Shown: positions 29,663-38,740, numbered from the stretch's first letter. The stretch: 64,000 bases of DNA from an uncultured Peptococcaceae bacterium (GCA_958451915.1 CAUDRX010000001.1:1-64000), one strand, 5' to 3'. Program-made: numbers and translations. Notes: a model not told the origin generated them from the sequence alone.

Positions 29663-32600
29663 ATGAAACATTTACAACGAAAAGCGTGCAGCCTGCTCTG
29701 TATCATCGCACTGCTTATCAGCCTGGTGCCGGCGAGCGCATCGGCGGGGGATTCGACTATAGAACCATGGACGCCGCCATCTGCACCTGAAAATCCTACG
29801 GTGGAGAACGGAACGTGGACGGACTCAGGTAATTACGATACGTCATGGTACGATAACAATCAAAATGCCACTGTATTTACGTTGAATGATGCTGCAGACC
29901 TGGCCGGTCTGGCCGTTCTTGTCAATGGTGGTAATAACTTTGCAGGCAAAACCATTACGCTGAAAGAAAACACAGAGTTTGACCTTTCGACACATTTATG
30001 GACGCCGATTGGAAACTCCAGTAACGTTGATGAGTATTTCAAAGGCACTTTTGATGGAAATTCTGAGAACGGAACGACCATCACTGGGATGACCATTCTC
30101 GATGCAAATGGAAAAGCTGGTTTGTTTTCAACTGCAAACTCCGCCATTATTAAGAACATCAGAATTAGCACAGGGTACATTTCTGTTGCTAGTGGTTCGA
30201 ACATAAAGGTTGGCGGCATCGTTGGTTATGCTTATGACGCCACGACGATTAAAGAATGTTCGTTTGATGGGACGATTGCTACAGGAAATAGCAGTTCCAG
30301 TAACTATAATTACTTTGGGGGCATCGTCGGCGATACCTATTCTCAGGTGACCATAGAAAATTGTCAGGCCGCTGGCACGATTTATGGCAATGGCACTTAC
30401 ATGGGCGGCATTGTCGGGTACAGTTATGGTACGTCTGCCAAGGATGTAACAATATTACATTGCACCAATGAGGCAGAGCTTCGGCCAGGTTCCTACACGG
30501 CGGTCGGCGGTATTGTAGGATACAGCGAGATCAAAGGAAGCTTAGAGGTGAAGAATTGTGTTAATAATGGCGCAATCACGCCATCCAGTTTTGCGACCAA
30601 TCTCGGCGGCATTGTCGGGCGAATAAATGGTGCGGCCACTGCAGCAATCACCGGCTGTACAAACACCGCTGCGCTAACCAGTGGAAATTCCGAAAACATG
30701 GGCGGCATTGTGGGGTATAGTAATCAGAGCACCACGATTACAGACTGTCACAACAGCGGAACTGTGACCAATTCCAGCGTTGGACAATATCCAACATTAA
30801 CATATACCGGCGGTATCTTAGGACGTATGGAAACGAAAGATCTATCGATAAAACAATGCAGCAATCAAGGCGCCGTGTCAGGCAGTGACAAATATTATGC
30901 GTATGTGGGCGGGCTTATTGGGGGCATTATAAGCGTTGGTACGCTTGAGAAATGTTATAATGCCGGTGCCTGCAGGGTGACCAGCGCACAATACAACGCT
31001 GTTGTTGGCGGTTTGGTTGGCGATTCGAATACACTAACCCTGAAAAACAGCTACAATGTTGGCACAATATCCAATGCTGCGTCGTCCTCTGATAGCTACA
31101 TCGGCGGCTTGATTGGACGGGCAGAGAATTCTTCTGTCGAGAAGTGCTATAACGCCGGAGAGATCAAAAAAACTGGCAACAACGTTGGTGCCATTGTTGG
31201 GACCATCGATAATCCTTCTTCGGTCACGGATTGCTACTATTGGTCTGGCAGCGGCGCGGCGGGTGCTGGCGCAGTCAAGACGGCCAATGATATGACCGAA
31301 AATGACACCTGGGCGACCAATCTTTCTGGCTTTTCTGCAGAGATATGGGAAAAAGCCGCAAATGCTCCTGAAACTACGGGGAATCTGCCGGTGCTGACGG
31401 CTAACAAGCAGGAGCCTGCACCTACGTTAGCAAGGGTACCAAAGCAGAGTCAGGGCGAACTGACCATCACTGGTCAACCAAGCGAACCGATCTATGAAAC
31501 ACAGGAGCCATTCACATTAACAGTGAGCGGTGGTCTGCCCAATGGTGCAGTGACTTGGTCGACGAGCGATGAGAACATTGCCACTGTTGACGAGCGCGGA
31601 ACGGTTACCATCCATGGTGTGGGTCTGGTGACCATTACCGCCACGAAAGCGGGTGACGACACCTACGCCGACGCCATAGCAACGTATTCTTTCACCGTGC
31701 TCGGAACGCCAATCAGCGAAGTCACGATTTCCAATCTGAAGGCGCCGGTTTCTGGCGAAGATCCTGTAACGTATGTGGAGGTGCCTGAGGACGCCAATTA
31801 TCATGGATTGGTGGCTGCTGATCTTGGCGACAGCACAGCGACCGTGGAGTGGCGCGACAGCGACTGGAAACTGGTACATGAAGGTGATAACTTTATGCAA
31901 AACGAAGTCTATACGGTGGTTGTTCCTCTTACAGCCAATGACTACTATTCTTTTGCAGAGGAGATTCAGGTCAATACACCTGGCTTTACGCCTGGAACGG
32001 TGACACAGTTTTCCACGGCACCTGATCCAAATTTAAAAAATACCATCAGAGTTTCTATTGTCTTTAAACCAACGGCACACATGCACAGTTATCAGAATGA
32101 AGAGACCTGGACCACAGAGCCGCTGCATCATTGGCACGCCTGCACAGAAAATGACTGTCCGCTGATGCCGTCGGAAATGCCAGGCTACGCAGCGCACACG
32201 GGCAATCCGGGGGATAAATGCAGCGTTTGCGGCGCTGACATCGGGTATGAAATCACCTTTGATGCCAATGGCGGACAATGTGACACAACAAGCATGTACA
32301 CCGACACAGCTGGCAAGCTAAGCACGCTGCCAACACCAAAGCGCGGCGGATACACCTTCGATGGCTGGTTCACGGAGCAAAGCGGTGGCACGGCGGTCAC
32401 CGCAGAGACAGTGTACGACAAAAACACCACGCTGTACGCGCACTGGACGGCTATCCCTTCTGGCAGCAGCAGTTATATGATCGACGTCATTGAGTCGACG
32501 CATGGCACGGTGACCGCATCGCCAAAATGGGCGAGCAGCGGGCGCATCGTGACTTTGACGGTGACACCGGACGAAGGGTACGAACTTGCCGCGCTGACCG

Positions 32601-33259
32601 TTACGGATAAGAACGGCAATGACGTGGCACTCACCAATAATGGCGACGGCACGTACACGTTCAAAATGCCAGCGTCGAAGGTGACGGTAAAGGCGACGTT
32701 CACAAAAGACATCGTGACCTTGCCGTTCATCGATGTTCACCCAGGCGATTGGTTCTACGACCCAGTTTGCTTTGTGTACGAGAACGGCCTGATGACCGGC
32801 ACCTCGGCCACCACCTTCGAGCCAAACACCAGCCTCAGCCGCGCCATGCTCGTGGCTGTGCTCCATCGCCTGGAAGGCAGCCCGCAAGCCAGCGCCGGTG
32901 ATTTCACCGACGTAGCCGAGGGCGACTGGTACGCCCAGGCTGTGAACTGGGCAGCATCGGTGGGCGTGGTCAACGGCTTTGACGATGGCACCTTCCAGCC
33001 AAACGCCGCTATCACCCGCGAACAAATGGCCGCCATCCTGCGCAATTACGCAGCTTACAAAGGCCTTGACGTGAGCGCCAGCGGCAGCCTCAGCACCTTC
33101 ACCGACGCCGCAAGCGTCAGCGACTGGGCGAAAGAGTCTGTTGAATGGGCAGTTGGCAGTGGCTTGCTTGGCGGCTATGAGGACAGCACCTTGCAGCCAC
33201 AGGGCACCACAACCAGAGCAGAAGTAGCCAGCGTGCTGCAGCGTTATTTGGAAAAATAA
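29663..33259 (+). CDS. Large GLUG-repeat surface protein with SLH anchor
   Basis: A 1198-residue secreted protein. A signal peptide ends near residue 28 (SASA). From about 165 to 510 there are roughly ten GLUG-like repeats, each with a (M/V/I)GGIVGY-type core followed by a CxNxGxI strand; these build beta-helix-like rods in adhesins. An Ig-like Big_2 domain (about 600-670, VTWSTSDENIATVDERGTVT) follows, then a region with CxxC (CSVCGADI), a Listeria-Bacteroides repeat (about 861-930, FDANGG to LYAHWT), a bacterial repeat (about 937-1010), and three SLH motifs from 1020. Likely role: cell-surface adhesion or matrix binding. The G+C content is lower in the repeats than in the SLH part, which suggests modular assembly. 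Good GGAGG site. Confidence 0.9.
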   Translation: MKHLQRKACSLLCIIALLISLVPASASAGDSTIEPWTPPSAPENPTVENGTWTDSGNYDTSWYDNNQNATVFTLNDAADLAGLAVLVNGGNNFAGKTITLKENTEFDLSTHLWTPIGNSSNVDEYFKGTFDGNSENGTTITGMTILDANGKAGLFSTANSAIIKNIRISTGYISVASGSNIKVGGIVGYAYDATTIKECSFDGTIATGNSSSSNYNYFGGIVGDTYSQVTIENCQAAGTIYGNGTYMGGIVGYSYGTSAKDVTILHCTNEAELRPGSYTAVGGIVGYSEIKGSLEVKNCVNNGAITPSSFATNLGGIVGRINGAATAAITGCTNTAALTSGNSENMGGIVGYSNQSTTITDCHNSGTVTNSSVGQYPTLTYTGGILGRMETKDLSIKQCSNQGAVSGSDKYYAYVGGLIGGIISVGTLEKCYNAGACRVTSAQYNAVVGGLVGDSNTLTLKNSYNVGTISNAASSSDSYIGGLIGRAENSSVEKCYNAGEIKKTGNNVGAIVGTIDNPSSVTDCYYWSGSGAAGAGAVKTANDMTENDTWATNLSGFSAEIWEKAANAPETTGNLPVLTANKQEPAPTLARVPKQSQGELTITGQPSEPIYETQEPFTLTVSGGLPNGAVTWSTSDENIATVDERGTVTIHGVGLVTITATKAGDDTYADAIATYSFTVLGTPISEVTISNLKAPVSGEDPVTYVEVPEDANYHGLVAADLGDSTATVEWRDSDWKLVHEGDNFMQNEVYTVVVPLTANDYYSFAEEIQVNTPGFTPGTVTQFSTAPDPNLKNTIRVSIVFKPTAHMHSYQNEETWTTEPLHHWHACTENDCPLMPSEMPGYAAHTGNPGDKCSVCGADIGYEITFDANGGQCDTTSMYTDTAGKLSTLPTPKRGGYTFDGWFTEQSGGTAVTAETVYDKNTTLYAHWTAIPSGSSSYMIDVIESTHGTVTASPKWASSGRIVTLTVTPDEGYELAALTVTDKNGNDVALTNNGDGTYTFKMPASKVTVKATFTKDIVTLPFIDVHPGDWFYDPVCFVYENGLMTGTSATTFEPNTSLSRAMLVAVLHRLEGSPQASAGDFTDVAEGDWYAQAVNWAASVGVVNGFDDGTFQPNAAITREQMAAILRNYAAYKGLDVSASGSLSTFTDAASVSDWAKESVEWAVGSGLLGGYEDSTLQPQGTTTRAEVASVLQRYLEK

Positions 33260-33269
33260 TGACATAAAG

Positions 33270-33347
33270 AAACGACAGCTCCAGCAGCTGTCGTTTCACA
33301 TTACAGATAAACTCTATCCTAGCATTTTGCTAAGATAGAGTTTTCTT
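33270..33347 (+). terminator. Two stacked hairpins after the GLUG/SLH gene
   Basis: The first pairs AAACGACAGCT with AGCTGTCGTTT (33270-33296). The second pairs ACTCTATCCTAGC with GCTAAGATAGAGT (33311-33341), followed by TTTTCTTTG. Either or both end the transcript. Confidence 0.75.
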
Positions 33348-33350
33348 TGT

Positions 33351-33394
33351 AAAAAACGACACGCCGTCCTGTGCAGGATGGCGTGTCGTTTTTT
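33351..33394 (-). terminator. Bidirectional terminator of the FMN-binding lipoprotein gene
   Basis: CGACACGCCGTCCT pairs with AGGATGGCGTGTCG around GTGC, with A run on one side and T run on the other. Confidence 0.85.
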
Positions 33395-33797
33395 ATTCGT
33401 CTGAAAGGTCGTCGCTGCCCTGGGAAGCGGCTTCCAGACATTGGGCAACAGCGTCGCGCAGGGCGTCGGCGGTCTCAGTGGCACCGCTGACGCCGTCTAC
33501 CTCGACACTCTGTGCATCGAGCATGGCGGGGATCATCTGCTCGATGGCAGCGCCGCCGCGGTCTGGGGTTTCGTTGGGCGCATCTGCGTCAATGCTGGCG
33601 AGACGGCCGCTTTGGATGGTCACGCTTACGGCGAGATCACCGCCGTAAGCGGCTGATGATGCCTGATAGGTGCCATCGCTCCACTGGCCGGCGGGTGCAA
33701 TGTCATAATTTTGGGCGGGCGCGCTGTCCTGACTGGCGCAGGCTGTGCAGAAGAGGAGCAGGAGCGTGGTGAGGGGGAGAAGGAAGGTGCGTTTCAT
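33393..33797 (-). CDS. FMN-binding-domain lipoprotein
   Basis: A 134-residue lipoprotein: signal sequence MKRTFLLPLTTLLLLFC with lipobox ending TAC (Cys19 or so), then a single FMN-binding domain. The covalent flavin site pattern SGAT is present in VDGVSGATETADALRDAV, where Thr would accept FMN from an ApbE-type transferase. Preceding strands (DGTYQASSAAYGGDLAVSVT) fit the family. It probably carries electrons at the outer face of the membrane. It is divergent from a nitroreductase. No ApbE gene is in the window. Confidence 0.85.
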   Translation of the reverse strand: MKRTFLLPLTTLLLLFCTACASQDSAPAQNYDIAPAGQWSDGTYQASSAAYGGDLAVSVTIQSGRLASIDADAPNETPDRGGAAIEQMIPAMLDAQSVEVDGVSGATETADALRDAVAQCLEAASQGSDDLSDE

Positions 33798-33939
33798 ATT
33801 AAATTGAACTCCTTTCGCGTGTGTTCACTTTATTGTACCCTCCCGGGCGCAGTCTGGCAACGCCTGATTGACGCAGTTGAACAGAGATGGTAAGCTTTTA
33901 GGAGAAGTTTATTCACAGATACGAGGGAAGGTGGAACGA

Positions 33940-34770
33940 TTGGATCAACAGGACATCACGACGGTGATCAGGACGCGCCGTAGCGTGCGTACCTACGACG
34001 GTCAGCCACTCTCGCCGTCAGACCGCACCTATGCGGAGGCGCTGATCGCGGCGGCGGATAATCCTTTTGGGGCATCGGTGCGGCTCACGCTCCTGGAAGC
34101 AGGAGAGACGCGGGAGAAGCTCAGCACGATGGGTGTGGTGCGGGACGCGCGTGCCTACATCGGTGCTTCCTGCGCCTGGCAGCCAATGGCCCCGCTGGCA
34201 CTGGGCTATCAGTTGGAGAGCGTGGTGCTGGGACTGGCGGCCCAGGGACTGGATTCGGTCTGGCTGGGCGGCACTTTTAAGCGCGATGGCTTCGCCCGGG
34301 CCATGGGCGTGCGGCGGGATGACTGGTTTCCGGTGGTGCTGCCGTTCGGCCATGCGGCACGCCGCCCATCGACAGCGGAAAAGATGATGCGCCGCATGAC
34401 AAAGGCCGATGAGCGCGAGCTCTGGCGCGACCTTTTCACCGAGGACGGCTTCCAGGTGCAGCTCTCAGAGGCAGCGGCCGGCGACTATGCGCTGCCGCTG
34501 GAGATGCTGCGTTTGGCGCCGTCATCTGCGAACGGCCAGCCTTGGCGCGTGGTCAGACGCGGCAATGTGTTCTATTTCTACGAGACCCATAAAGGCAGCC
34601 TTGGCGAGGCTCAGGTACGCATGAAGCACATCGACCTCGGCATTGGCATCTGTCATTTTCATCTGACGGCGCAAACACTGGGTCTGCGCGGTCGTTTTGT
34701 TCATCTGCCGCTGGACGGGGTGCGGATCCCGGAAGATACGTTCTATCACGTGTCCTGGGTGGCAGAGTGA
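33940..34770 (+). CDS. Nitroreductase-fold FMN protein
   Basis: About 276 residues of the nitroreductase superfamily, in the duplicated TM1586-like form. The FMN-binding start IRTRRSVRTYDGQPLSP and the AYIGAS..AWQPMAPLALGY region are visible, with a second half ending in RLAPSSANGQPWRVV. These proteins reduce small electron acceptors with NAD(P)H; the substrate is unknown. The start is taken as TTG 33940, five to six bases after GGAAGGTGG; no ATG lies in a better place. Seventeen bases downstream begins a flavodoxin-ferredoxin gene, so the two probably share a transcript. Confidence 0.78.
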   Translation: MDQQDITTVIRTRRSVRTYDGQPLSPSDRTYAEALIAAADNPFGASVRLTLLEAGETREKLSTMGVVRDARAYIGASCAWQPMAPLALGYQLESVVLGLAAQGLDSVWLGGTFKRDGFARAMGVRRDDWFPVVLPFGHAARRPSTAEKMMRRMTKADERELWRDLFTEDGFQVQLSEAAAGDYALPLEMLRLAPSSANGQPWRVVRRGNVFYFYETHKGSLGEAQVRMKHIDLGIGICHFHLTAQTLGLRGRFVHLPLDGVRIPEDTFYHVSWVAE

Positions 34771-34787
34771 GAAGAGGAGGATCATTC

Positions 34788-35549
34788 ATGAATGTTAAAG
34801 AGATCATATTCAGCCCCACCGGCGGGACCCGCGCCGTGGCGGACATGTTGGGGCGAGCTTTGGACCCGGAGCCTTTCCGCATCGATTTGACGGGTTTCTA
34901 TGCCGACCATGAGGAAGTCGCGCTTTCGGCAGAGGACGTTGCCATCATCGCGATGCCTTGCTATTATGGGCGCGTGCCTGTGCTCGCCGCTGAGCGCCTG
35001 GGCGCGGTGGCAGGGCATGGTGCCCGTGCTGTGGTCGTCGCTGTATACGGCAACCGTGCCTATGATGATGAGCTCGTCGAGCTTGCCGATCTGGCAGCGG
35101 CGAGCGGGTTCCAGGTCGTAGCTGGTGTGGCTGCAGTAGCCGAGCATTCTATCGTGCGTCAGTATGCACAAGGGCGTCCGGATGTTTCTGATGACACTGT
35201 GCTGCGCGGCTTTGCCGCCGAGATCGCCGCCAAGCTTGCGCGCGGCGAGACCAGCCAGCCGGATCTGCCGGGCCAGCGCCCATACAAAGAACTGCCGCCA
35301 GGCGGCAACGTGCCGCAGGCGGACGCTTCCTGCATCCATTGCGGCAAATGTGCTGATTTCTGCCCGAATGGCGCTATCGATCCCGATCACATAGAGACCG
35401 CCGATGCATCGCGCTGCATCTCCTGCATGTGCTGCGTCAGCGTCTGTCCGGTGCAGGTCCGCGACATTGCGCCGGAAGCCCGCGCCGCCATCACCGGGCA
35501 CCTCAGAGACGTGTGCAGCGTGCGCAAAGAACCAGAGCTCTATCTCTGA
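34788..35549 (+). CDS. EFR1-type flavodoxin/ferredoxin fusion
   Basis: A 253-residue protein with an N-terminal flavodoxin-like domain (IIFSPTGGTRAVADML at 6-21 as phosphate loop, then AMPCYYGRVP and VVAVYGNRAYDD) and a C-terminal ferredoxin domain with two 4Fe-4S motifs, CIHCGKCADFCPNGAI and CISCMCCVSVCPVQV. Such proteins shuttle electrons between flavin and iron-sulfur partners. ATG 34788 has GAGGAGG upstream. The neighbour is a nitroreductase-type flavoprotein, so the pair may form a short electron chain. A terminator follows. Confidence 0.88.
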   Translation: MNVKEIIFSPTGGTRAVADMLGRALDPEPFRIDLTGFYADHEEVALSAEDVAIIAMPCYYGRVPVLAAERLGAVAGHGARAVVVAVYGNRAYDDELVELADLAAASGFQVVAGVAAVAEHSIVRQYAQGRPDVSDDTVLRGFAAEIAAKLARGETSQPDLPGQRPYKELPPGGNVPQADASCIHCGKCADFCPNGAIDPDHIETADASRCISCMCCVSVCPVQVRDIAPEARAAITGHLRDVCSVRKEPELYL

Positions 35550-35590
35550 GCCCCATTTCCGGTAATGGATAGGATAAAAGAATGCGATAC

Positions 35591-35620
35591 ACGGACATTT
35601 CTTCTGAAATGTCCGTTTTT
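35591..35620 (+). terminator. Terminator of the nitroreductase/EFR1 unit
   Basis: ACGGACATTTC and GAAATGTCCGT pair perfectly around TTCT, then TTTTT. Confidence 0.88.
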
Positions 35621-35667
35621 GCGTTCGTAGCGCGCTTTGCAGGCTCTTACAGTCTTTTCAGAAAACT

Positions 35668-35696
35668 TTGACATGGCCTTCGGCCAACGCTATAAT
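35668..35696 (+). promoter_or_regulatory. Perfect consensus promoter of a small RNA candidate
   Basis: TTGACA, 17 bases, TATAAT. No start codon with a ribosome site follows, but a terminator does at 35808-35839. Confidence 0.8.
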
Positions 35697-35702
35697 GATA
35701 TT

Positions 35703-35839
35703 TGTAACAACCATATCGACTGCCGGCTCTTCACTTGCTGCCAGAACAGCCGGCCGCGAAAAGATTCGCCGACTCTATGCCCTGTGCAAGGGTACCGCGA
35801 ATGAAAAGATCAGCCCCTCCCCGGGGCTGATCTTTTTTT
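35703..35839 (+). ncRNA. Candidate small RNA of about 137 nt
   Basis: Transcription from the consensus promoter should begin near 35703. The predicted RNA folds locally into a stem GCCGGCT/AGCCGGC (35722-35754), a second element TTCGC/GCGAA (35765-35801) enclosing CCCT/AGGG, and a terminator GATCAGCCCC/GGGGCTGATC (35808-35832) with seven T. It is an isolated unit, separated from the preceding gene by its own terminator. I do not recognise it as SRP RNA, 6S RNA, tmRNA, RNase P or a common riboswitch, and no credible protein is encoded. Confidence concerns it being an RNA gene, not its function. Confidence 0.6.
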
Positions 35840-36111
35840 GTGCCTGCGCATCGAGGTGATATAAATGTCCCGAAAAACTGCCTGGACAGGTATCGCGCTG
35901 TCAGCAGATCAATGATCCGGATACAGGAAAATAGTAGTGCTCATACTGAGCTGCAATAGCTGTCATTTTAAAAAATTTTTAAATAATTCGCGTAAAATAC
36001 ACAGACAAAGGCATATAATAATATTCACTTACTCATATATGCTGTATGTTAAAAGATAATGTGTATGATTTTGGCAGATGTTAATATAAAAAACGTTACT
36101 GGTTATCAGGG

Positions 36112-36145
36112 AGTGAGGCCCCATTTCTGAGAATGCGGCCTCACT
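36112..36145. repeat. 14-bp inverted repeat without T run
   Basis: AGTGAGGCCCCATT and AATGCGGCCTCACT pair at 13 of 14 positions around TCTGAG. No T run follows on either strand, so it is not an ordinary terminator. Confidence 0.6.
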
Positions 36146-36281
36146 TCTTTGAGTTTAATATCCCTGTCGAATCGCTTCGGGATCAAATGACCAAAGCTAT
36201 GCCACGGCTTTATTGAATGATCCGATTGAAGCGGGGATCGCTGTTTAATGTTCAAAAAAGAAAACGGCGATGGATCCCTTG

Positions 36282-36318
36282 GCCGCTCGTTCCTGCCGGA
36301 GGAAGGGCGGCTTTTCTT
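36282..36318 (+). terminator. Terminator-like hairpin in the gene-poor stretch
   Basis: GCCGCTCGTTCCT pairs with AGGAAGGGCGGC (small mismatches) and is followed by TTTTCTT. No gene precedes it on this strand, so it may end an unannotated RNA or be a relic. Confidence 0.5.
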
Positions 36319-36583
36319 ATGCAAAAGCAGTGTTTCCTGAGAGAGGCACGATCGGGTGTGAGAAGCGGGCGATGACTTTACAGAAATGTCGCTTGCAAGG
36401 CGAGACTCGCAAGGGCATAATGGAGAGAGAAAAAATGAGGCCGGTTTTCCGCGCTGCGAAGGGGATGCAACTGCTGGTTGACAGATTTCCAAGGCGGATT
36501 GGTGGATGGCACCTGTGGTTTTTGCTAAGATAAAGGCGTCGATCAGGAACGAAAACGACGATATCAAAAAAGGAGGGATTACG

Positions 36584-37582
36584 ATGATCCTCGCAGATAA
36601 GATCACTGATCAGAGAAAAAAGAATGGCTGGTCCCAGGAAGAACTGGCCAACCAGATCGGTGTCTCCCGCCAAAGTGTGTCAAAGTGGGAGAGCGGGCAA
36701 TCGATACCAGACCTCGACAAGATCCTTAAGCTCAGCGAGATCTTTGGTGTGAGCACGGATTACCTGCTCAAAGATGAAGCGGCGCCGCCGGAAGCGGCTG
36801 CGATGCCGCCGGTGGAGGTGCAGGCGCCAGCGGATGAAGCGGCGCGCATGATGACGATGGAAGAGACCTATCAGTATCTGACGATGGTGCAGATGGCGGC
36901 GCCGCGCATTGCCCGCGGTGTGATGCTCTGTATCCTTTCACCGATCGTGCTGTTTCTGCTCGGCGGGCTTTCCGACAAAGAGGGTGGCTTTCTGCTGCCG
37001 GAGTGGATCGTACCTGCGGTCGGCTTGCCGGTGCTCTTATTTTTCGTCGCCTGCGGGGTGGCACAGTTTATCCTCTACGGCCGTCAGCTCGAAGCCTACG
37101 AGTTTCTCGAAAAACAGCCGGTCGAACTTGCTTATGGCGTGCGCGGTGTTGTCGAAAAACGCAAAGATGCTTATGCGATGCAGCACGGCCAGCGTTTGAT
37201 GGTCGGTATCGGGATCCTTGCGGCTGTGCCGCTTTTCATTGGTGCTGCGCTCGATGGTGAGGCGGAAACGATGTTTGGCGTCACTGCATTCTGTGTGACG
37301 CTTCTTGTTGTCAGCATCGGCGTGTACATCATTGTCCAGACCTGTACCATCCAGGGCGGTTATCAGCGCTTGCTGGAGGAAGGGGAATATTCCCGTGAAA
37401 AGAAGTTGGAAAAGCGGCGCAATGAGCCCATCACTGTTGTCTATTGGTGCCTTGTCACAGCGCTCTATCTGCTCTGGAGCTTTCTTACGATGAATTGGCA
37501 TCGTACCTGGATCGTCTGGCCCTGTGCCGGGGTGCTCTTCGGTGCGGTGCTCGGCCTGAGTGCGATGCTGCGCAAAGATTGA
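36584..37582 (+). CDS. XRE-family regulator with membrane domain
   Basis: A 332-residue protein. The N-terminus is an XRE helix-turn-helix ([20 protein letters not shown], then [20 protein letters not shown]). A Pro/Ala-rich linker (about 66-90) leads to a membrane domain of about six segments, including [16 protein letters not shown]. Such membrane-bound XRE proteins are common in Clostridia; the signal sensed is unknown. ATG 36584 follows AAAAAGGAGGG. It is a single gene with a terminator. Confidence 0.85.
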   Translation: MILADKITDQRKKNGWSQEELANQIGVSRQSVSKWESGQSIPDLDKILKLSEIFGVSTDYLLKDEAAPPEAAAMPPVEVQAPADEAARMMTMEETYQYLTMVQMAAPRIARGVMLCILSPIVLFLLGGLSDKEGGFLLPEWIVPAVGLPVLLFFVACGVAQFILYGRQLEAYEFLEKQPVELAYGVRGVVEKRKDAYAMQHGQRLMVGIGILAAVPLFIGAALDGEAETMFGVTAFCVTLLVVSIGVYIIVQTCTIQGGYQRLLEEGEYSREKKLEKRRNEPITVVYWCLVTALYLLWSFLTMNWHRTWIVWPCAGVLFGAVLGLSAMLRKD

Positions 37583-37589
37583 ACGACGG

Positions 37590-37616
37590 ACCTGTCCCTT
37601 CGGGGGCAGGTTTTTT
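37590..37616 (+). terminator. Terminator of the membrane XRE gene
   Basis: ACCTGTCCC and GGGGCAGGT pair around TTCG-G, then six T. Confidence 0.85.
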
Positions 37617-37664
37617 CTTTCAGATGTGGTATAATGGCAGCAAACTCGAAGAGGAGGCGAAAAG

Positions 37665-38006
37665 ATGCACACACGATCAAAGGTGGCGCTTGTGTGCTGG
37701 CTGGTGCTAGCAGCGTTTATTGCTGGAACCTGCCTGGTCCTGGGCGGGCTTGACGATGCGCCGGGGCTGGGCGGCCTGGGATTGCTCGCGGCACTGGCGA
37801 TGATCCTTGCGGCGGCGAGCCGCTGGGGTGTGATGGCGCGGGGTACAGCAGTGGCGCTATTTACAGGGATCTGCGGCCTGCTGGCGCTGGCGGGGCCGCT
37901 TGTGCTCTGGGCTGACGGCGAGATCGCAAACCCCGGTCCAGGTATACCTGTGATGCTGGCAGGGGCTTTGGTGCTCATGCTGGCTGTGCGCCGTCTGAGA
38001 CGCTGA
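37665..38006 (+). CDS. Small four-helix membrane protein
   Basis: A 113-residue hydrophobic protein with four predicted membrane segments and an Arg-rich end (VRRLRR). It has a good GAGGAGG site. I do not recognise a family and no functional motif is visible. The next gene, a TetR regulator, has its own promoter starting right after this stop codon, so there is no clear operon link. Confidence 0.65.
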   Translation: MHTRSKVALVCWLVLAAFIAGTCLVLGGLDDAPGLGGLGLLAALAMILAAASRWGVMARGTAVALFTGICGLLALAGPLVLWADGEIANPGPGIPVMLAGALVLMLAVRRLRR

Positions 38007-38013
38007 GCAGCGG

Positions 38014-38065
38014 TTGACGCATCGCGTACTTCGTGGTATTATCATGTTAATGACACAGTGTCAAT
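38014..38065 (+). promoter_or_regulatory. Promoter and operator of the TetR/flavodoxin unit
   Basis: TTGACG (38014-38019), 17 bases, TATTAT (38037-38042), followed immediately by AATGACACAGTGTCAAT (38049-38065), whose core TGACACAGTGTCA is a perfect dyad. The dyad sits at the transcription start, an ideal repressor position. Confidence 0.75.
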
Positions 38066-38086
38066 ACACCGGAAGGAGGGCAGGCA

Positions 38087-38740
38087 ATGCCAAAGGGTTC
38101 TGAAGCCCTCACGCAGGCACGGCGTGAGGAGATCATCGATGCCTGTGCCAAGCTGTACGAGACGATGGGGTTCAAGGATGTGACGATCAAAGAGATCGGT
38201 AAGGTCACTTCCTTTACCCGCACGTCCATCTATAACTATTTCCAGACGAAAGAAGAGATCTTCCTGGCCTTGATCGGCCGCGAATTCAGCCGCTGGGGCG
38301 AGGCCCTGGCAGCGGCGCAGGCCGCATGCCCTGTGCCCGACCGCGCACAGGTGGCTGAGATCCTGGCCGATACGCTGAGTGAACGTGTGCTACTCCTGAA
38401 GATCCTCTCGATGAATATGTTTGAGATCGAAGAAAAGAGCAGCCTTGAGCAGCTGATCGGCTTCAAGAAAGCCTTCTGCGGCACCGTTGACCAGCTGGAA
38501 CGTATGCTCGCGCGGATGACACCGCCGCTGGATGCGGCTGGGCGCCAGGCCTTTCTCTATTCGTTCTTTCCGTTCATGTACGGTATCTATCCGTATACGG
38601 CGACCACGGAAAAACAGTACAAGGCGATGGAAGCAAATGGTTTCACCGCGCCTGCCCTGACCCCCCATGGGATGATCCTTGAGACCACCAGCAAGCTCCT
38701 GGCGGTCGATCCGGCGCAAGATCAAAGGAGGAAACCATGA
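38087..38740 (+). CDS. TetR-family regulator of a flavodoxin gene
   Basis: A 217-residue TetR-type repressor. The helix-turn-helix reads FKDVTIKEIGKVTSFTRTSI followed by YNYFQTKEEIFLALI, and the C-terminal domain (about 75-200) is helical, matching TetR_C-like domains of clostridial members. A GGAAGGAGGG site precedes ATG 38087. A dyad over the transcription start implies autoregulation. Its stop overlaps the flavodoxin start, so both are expressed together. A nearly identical dyad lies at 19513, which could make the dehydratase/macrodomain region a second target. Confidence 0.88.
   Translation: MPKGSEALTQARREEIIDACAKLYETMGFKDVTIKEIGKVTSFTRTSIYNYFQTKEEIFLALIGREFSRWGEALAAAQAACPVPDRAQVAEILADTLSERVLLLKILSMNMFEIEEKSSLEQLIGFKKAFCGTVDQLERMLARMTPPLDAAGRQAFLYSFFPFMYGIYPYTATTEKQYKAMEANGFTAPALTPHGMILETTSKLLAVDPAQDQRRKP

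Larger units (their letters stand above)
35840..36583. other. Gene-poor stretch with A+T-rich core and hairpins
   Basis: No gene is supported over 740 bases. About 35960-36100 is strongly A+T-rich, with repeated TTAATAT/ATAATAT-like runs. Hairpins lie at 36112-36145 and 36282-36318. The remainder up to the XRE gene shows no recognisable protein on either strand. It may include the upstream region of the XRE gene. Confidence 0.4.

Noticed and set aside
35668..35859. 63-codon frame covering the small RNA candidate
   Set aside because: It begins inside the -35 box, lacks a ribosome site and runs through the terminator.
36106..36606. 166-codon minus-strand frame in the gene-poor stretch
   Set aside because: No ribosome site, no family pattern, and it overlaps the XRE gene's control region.
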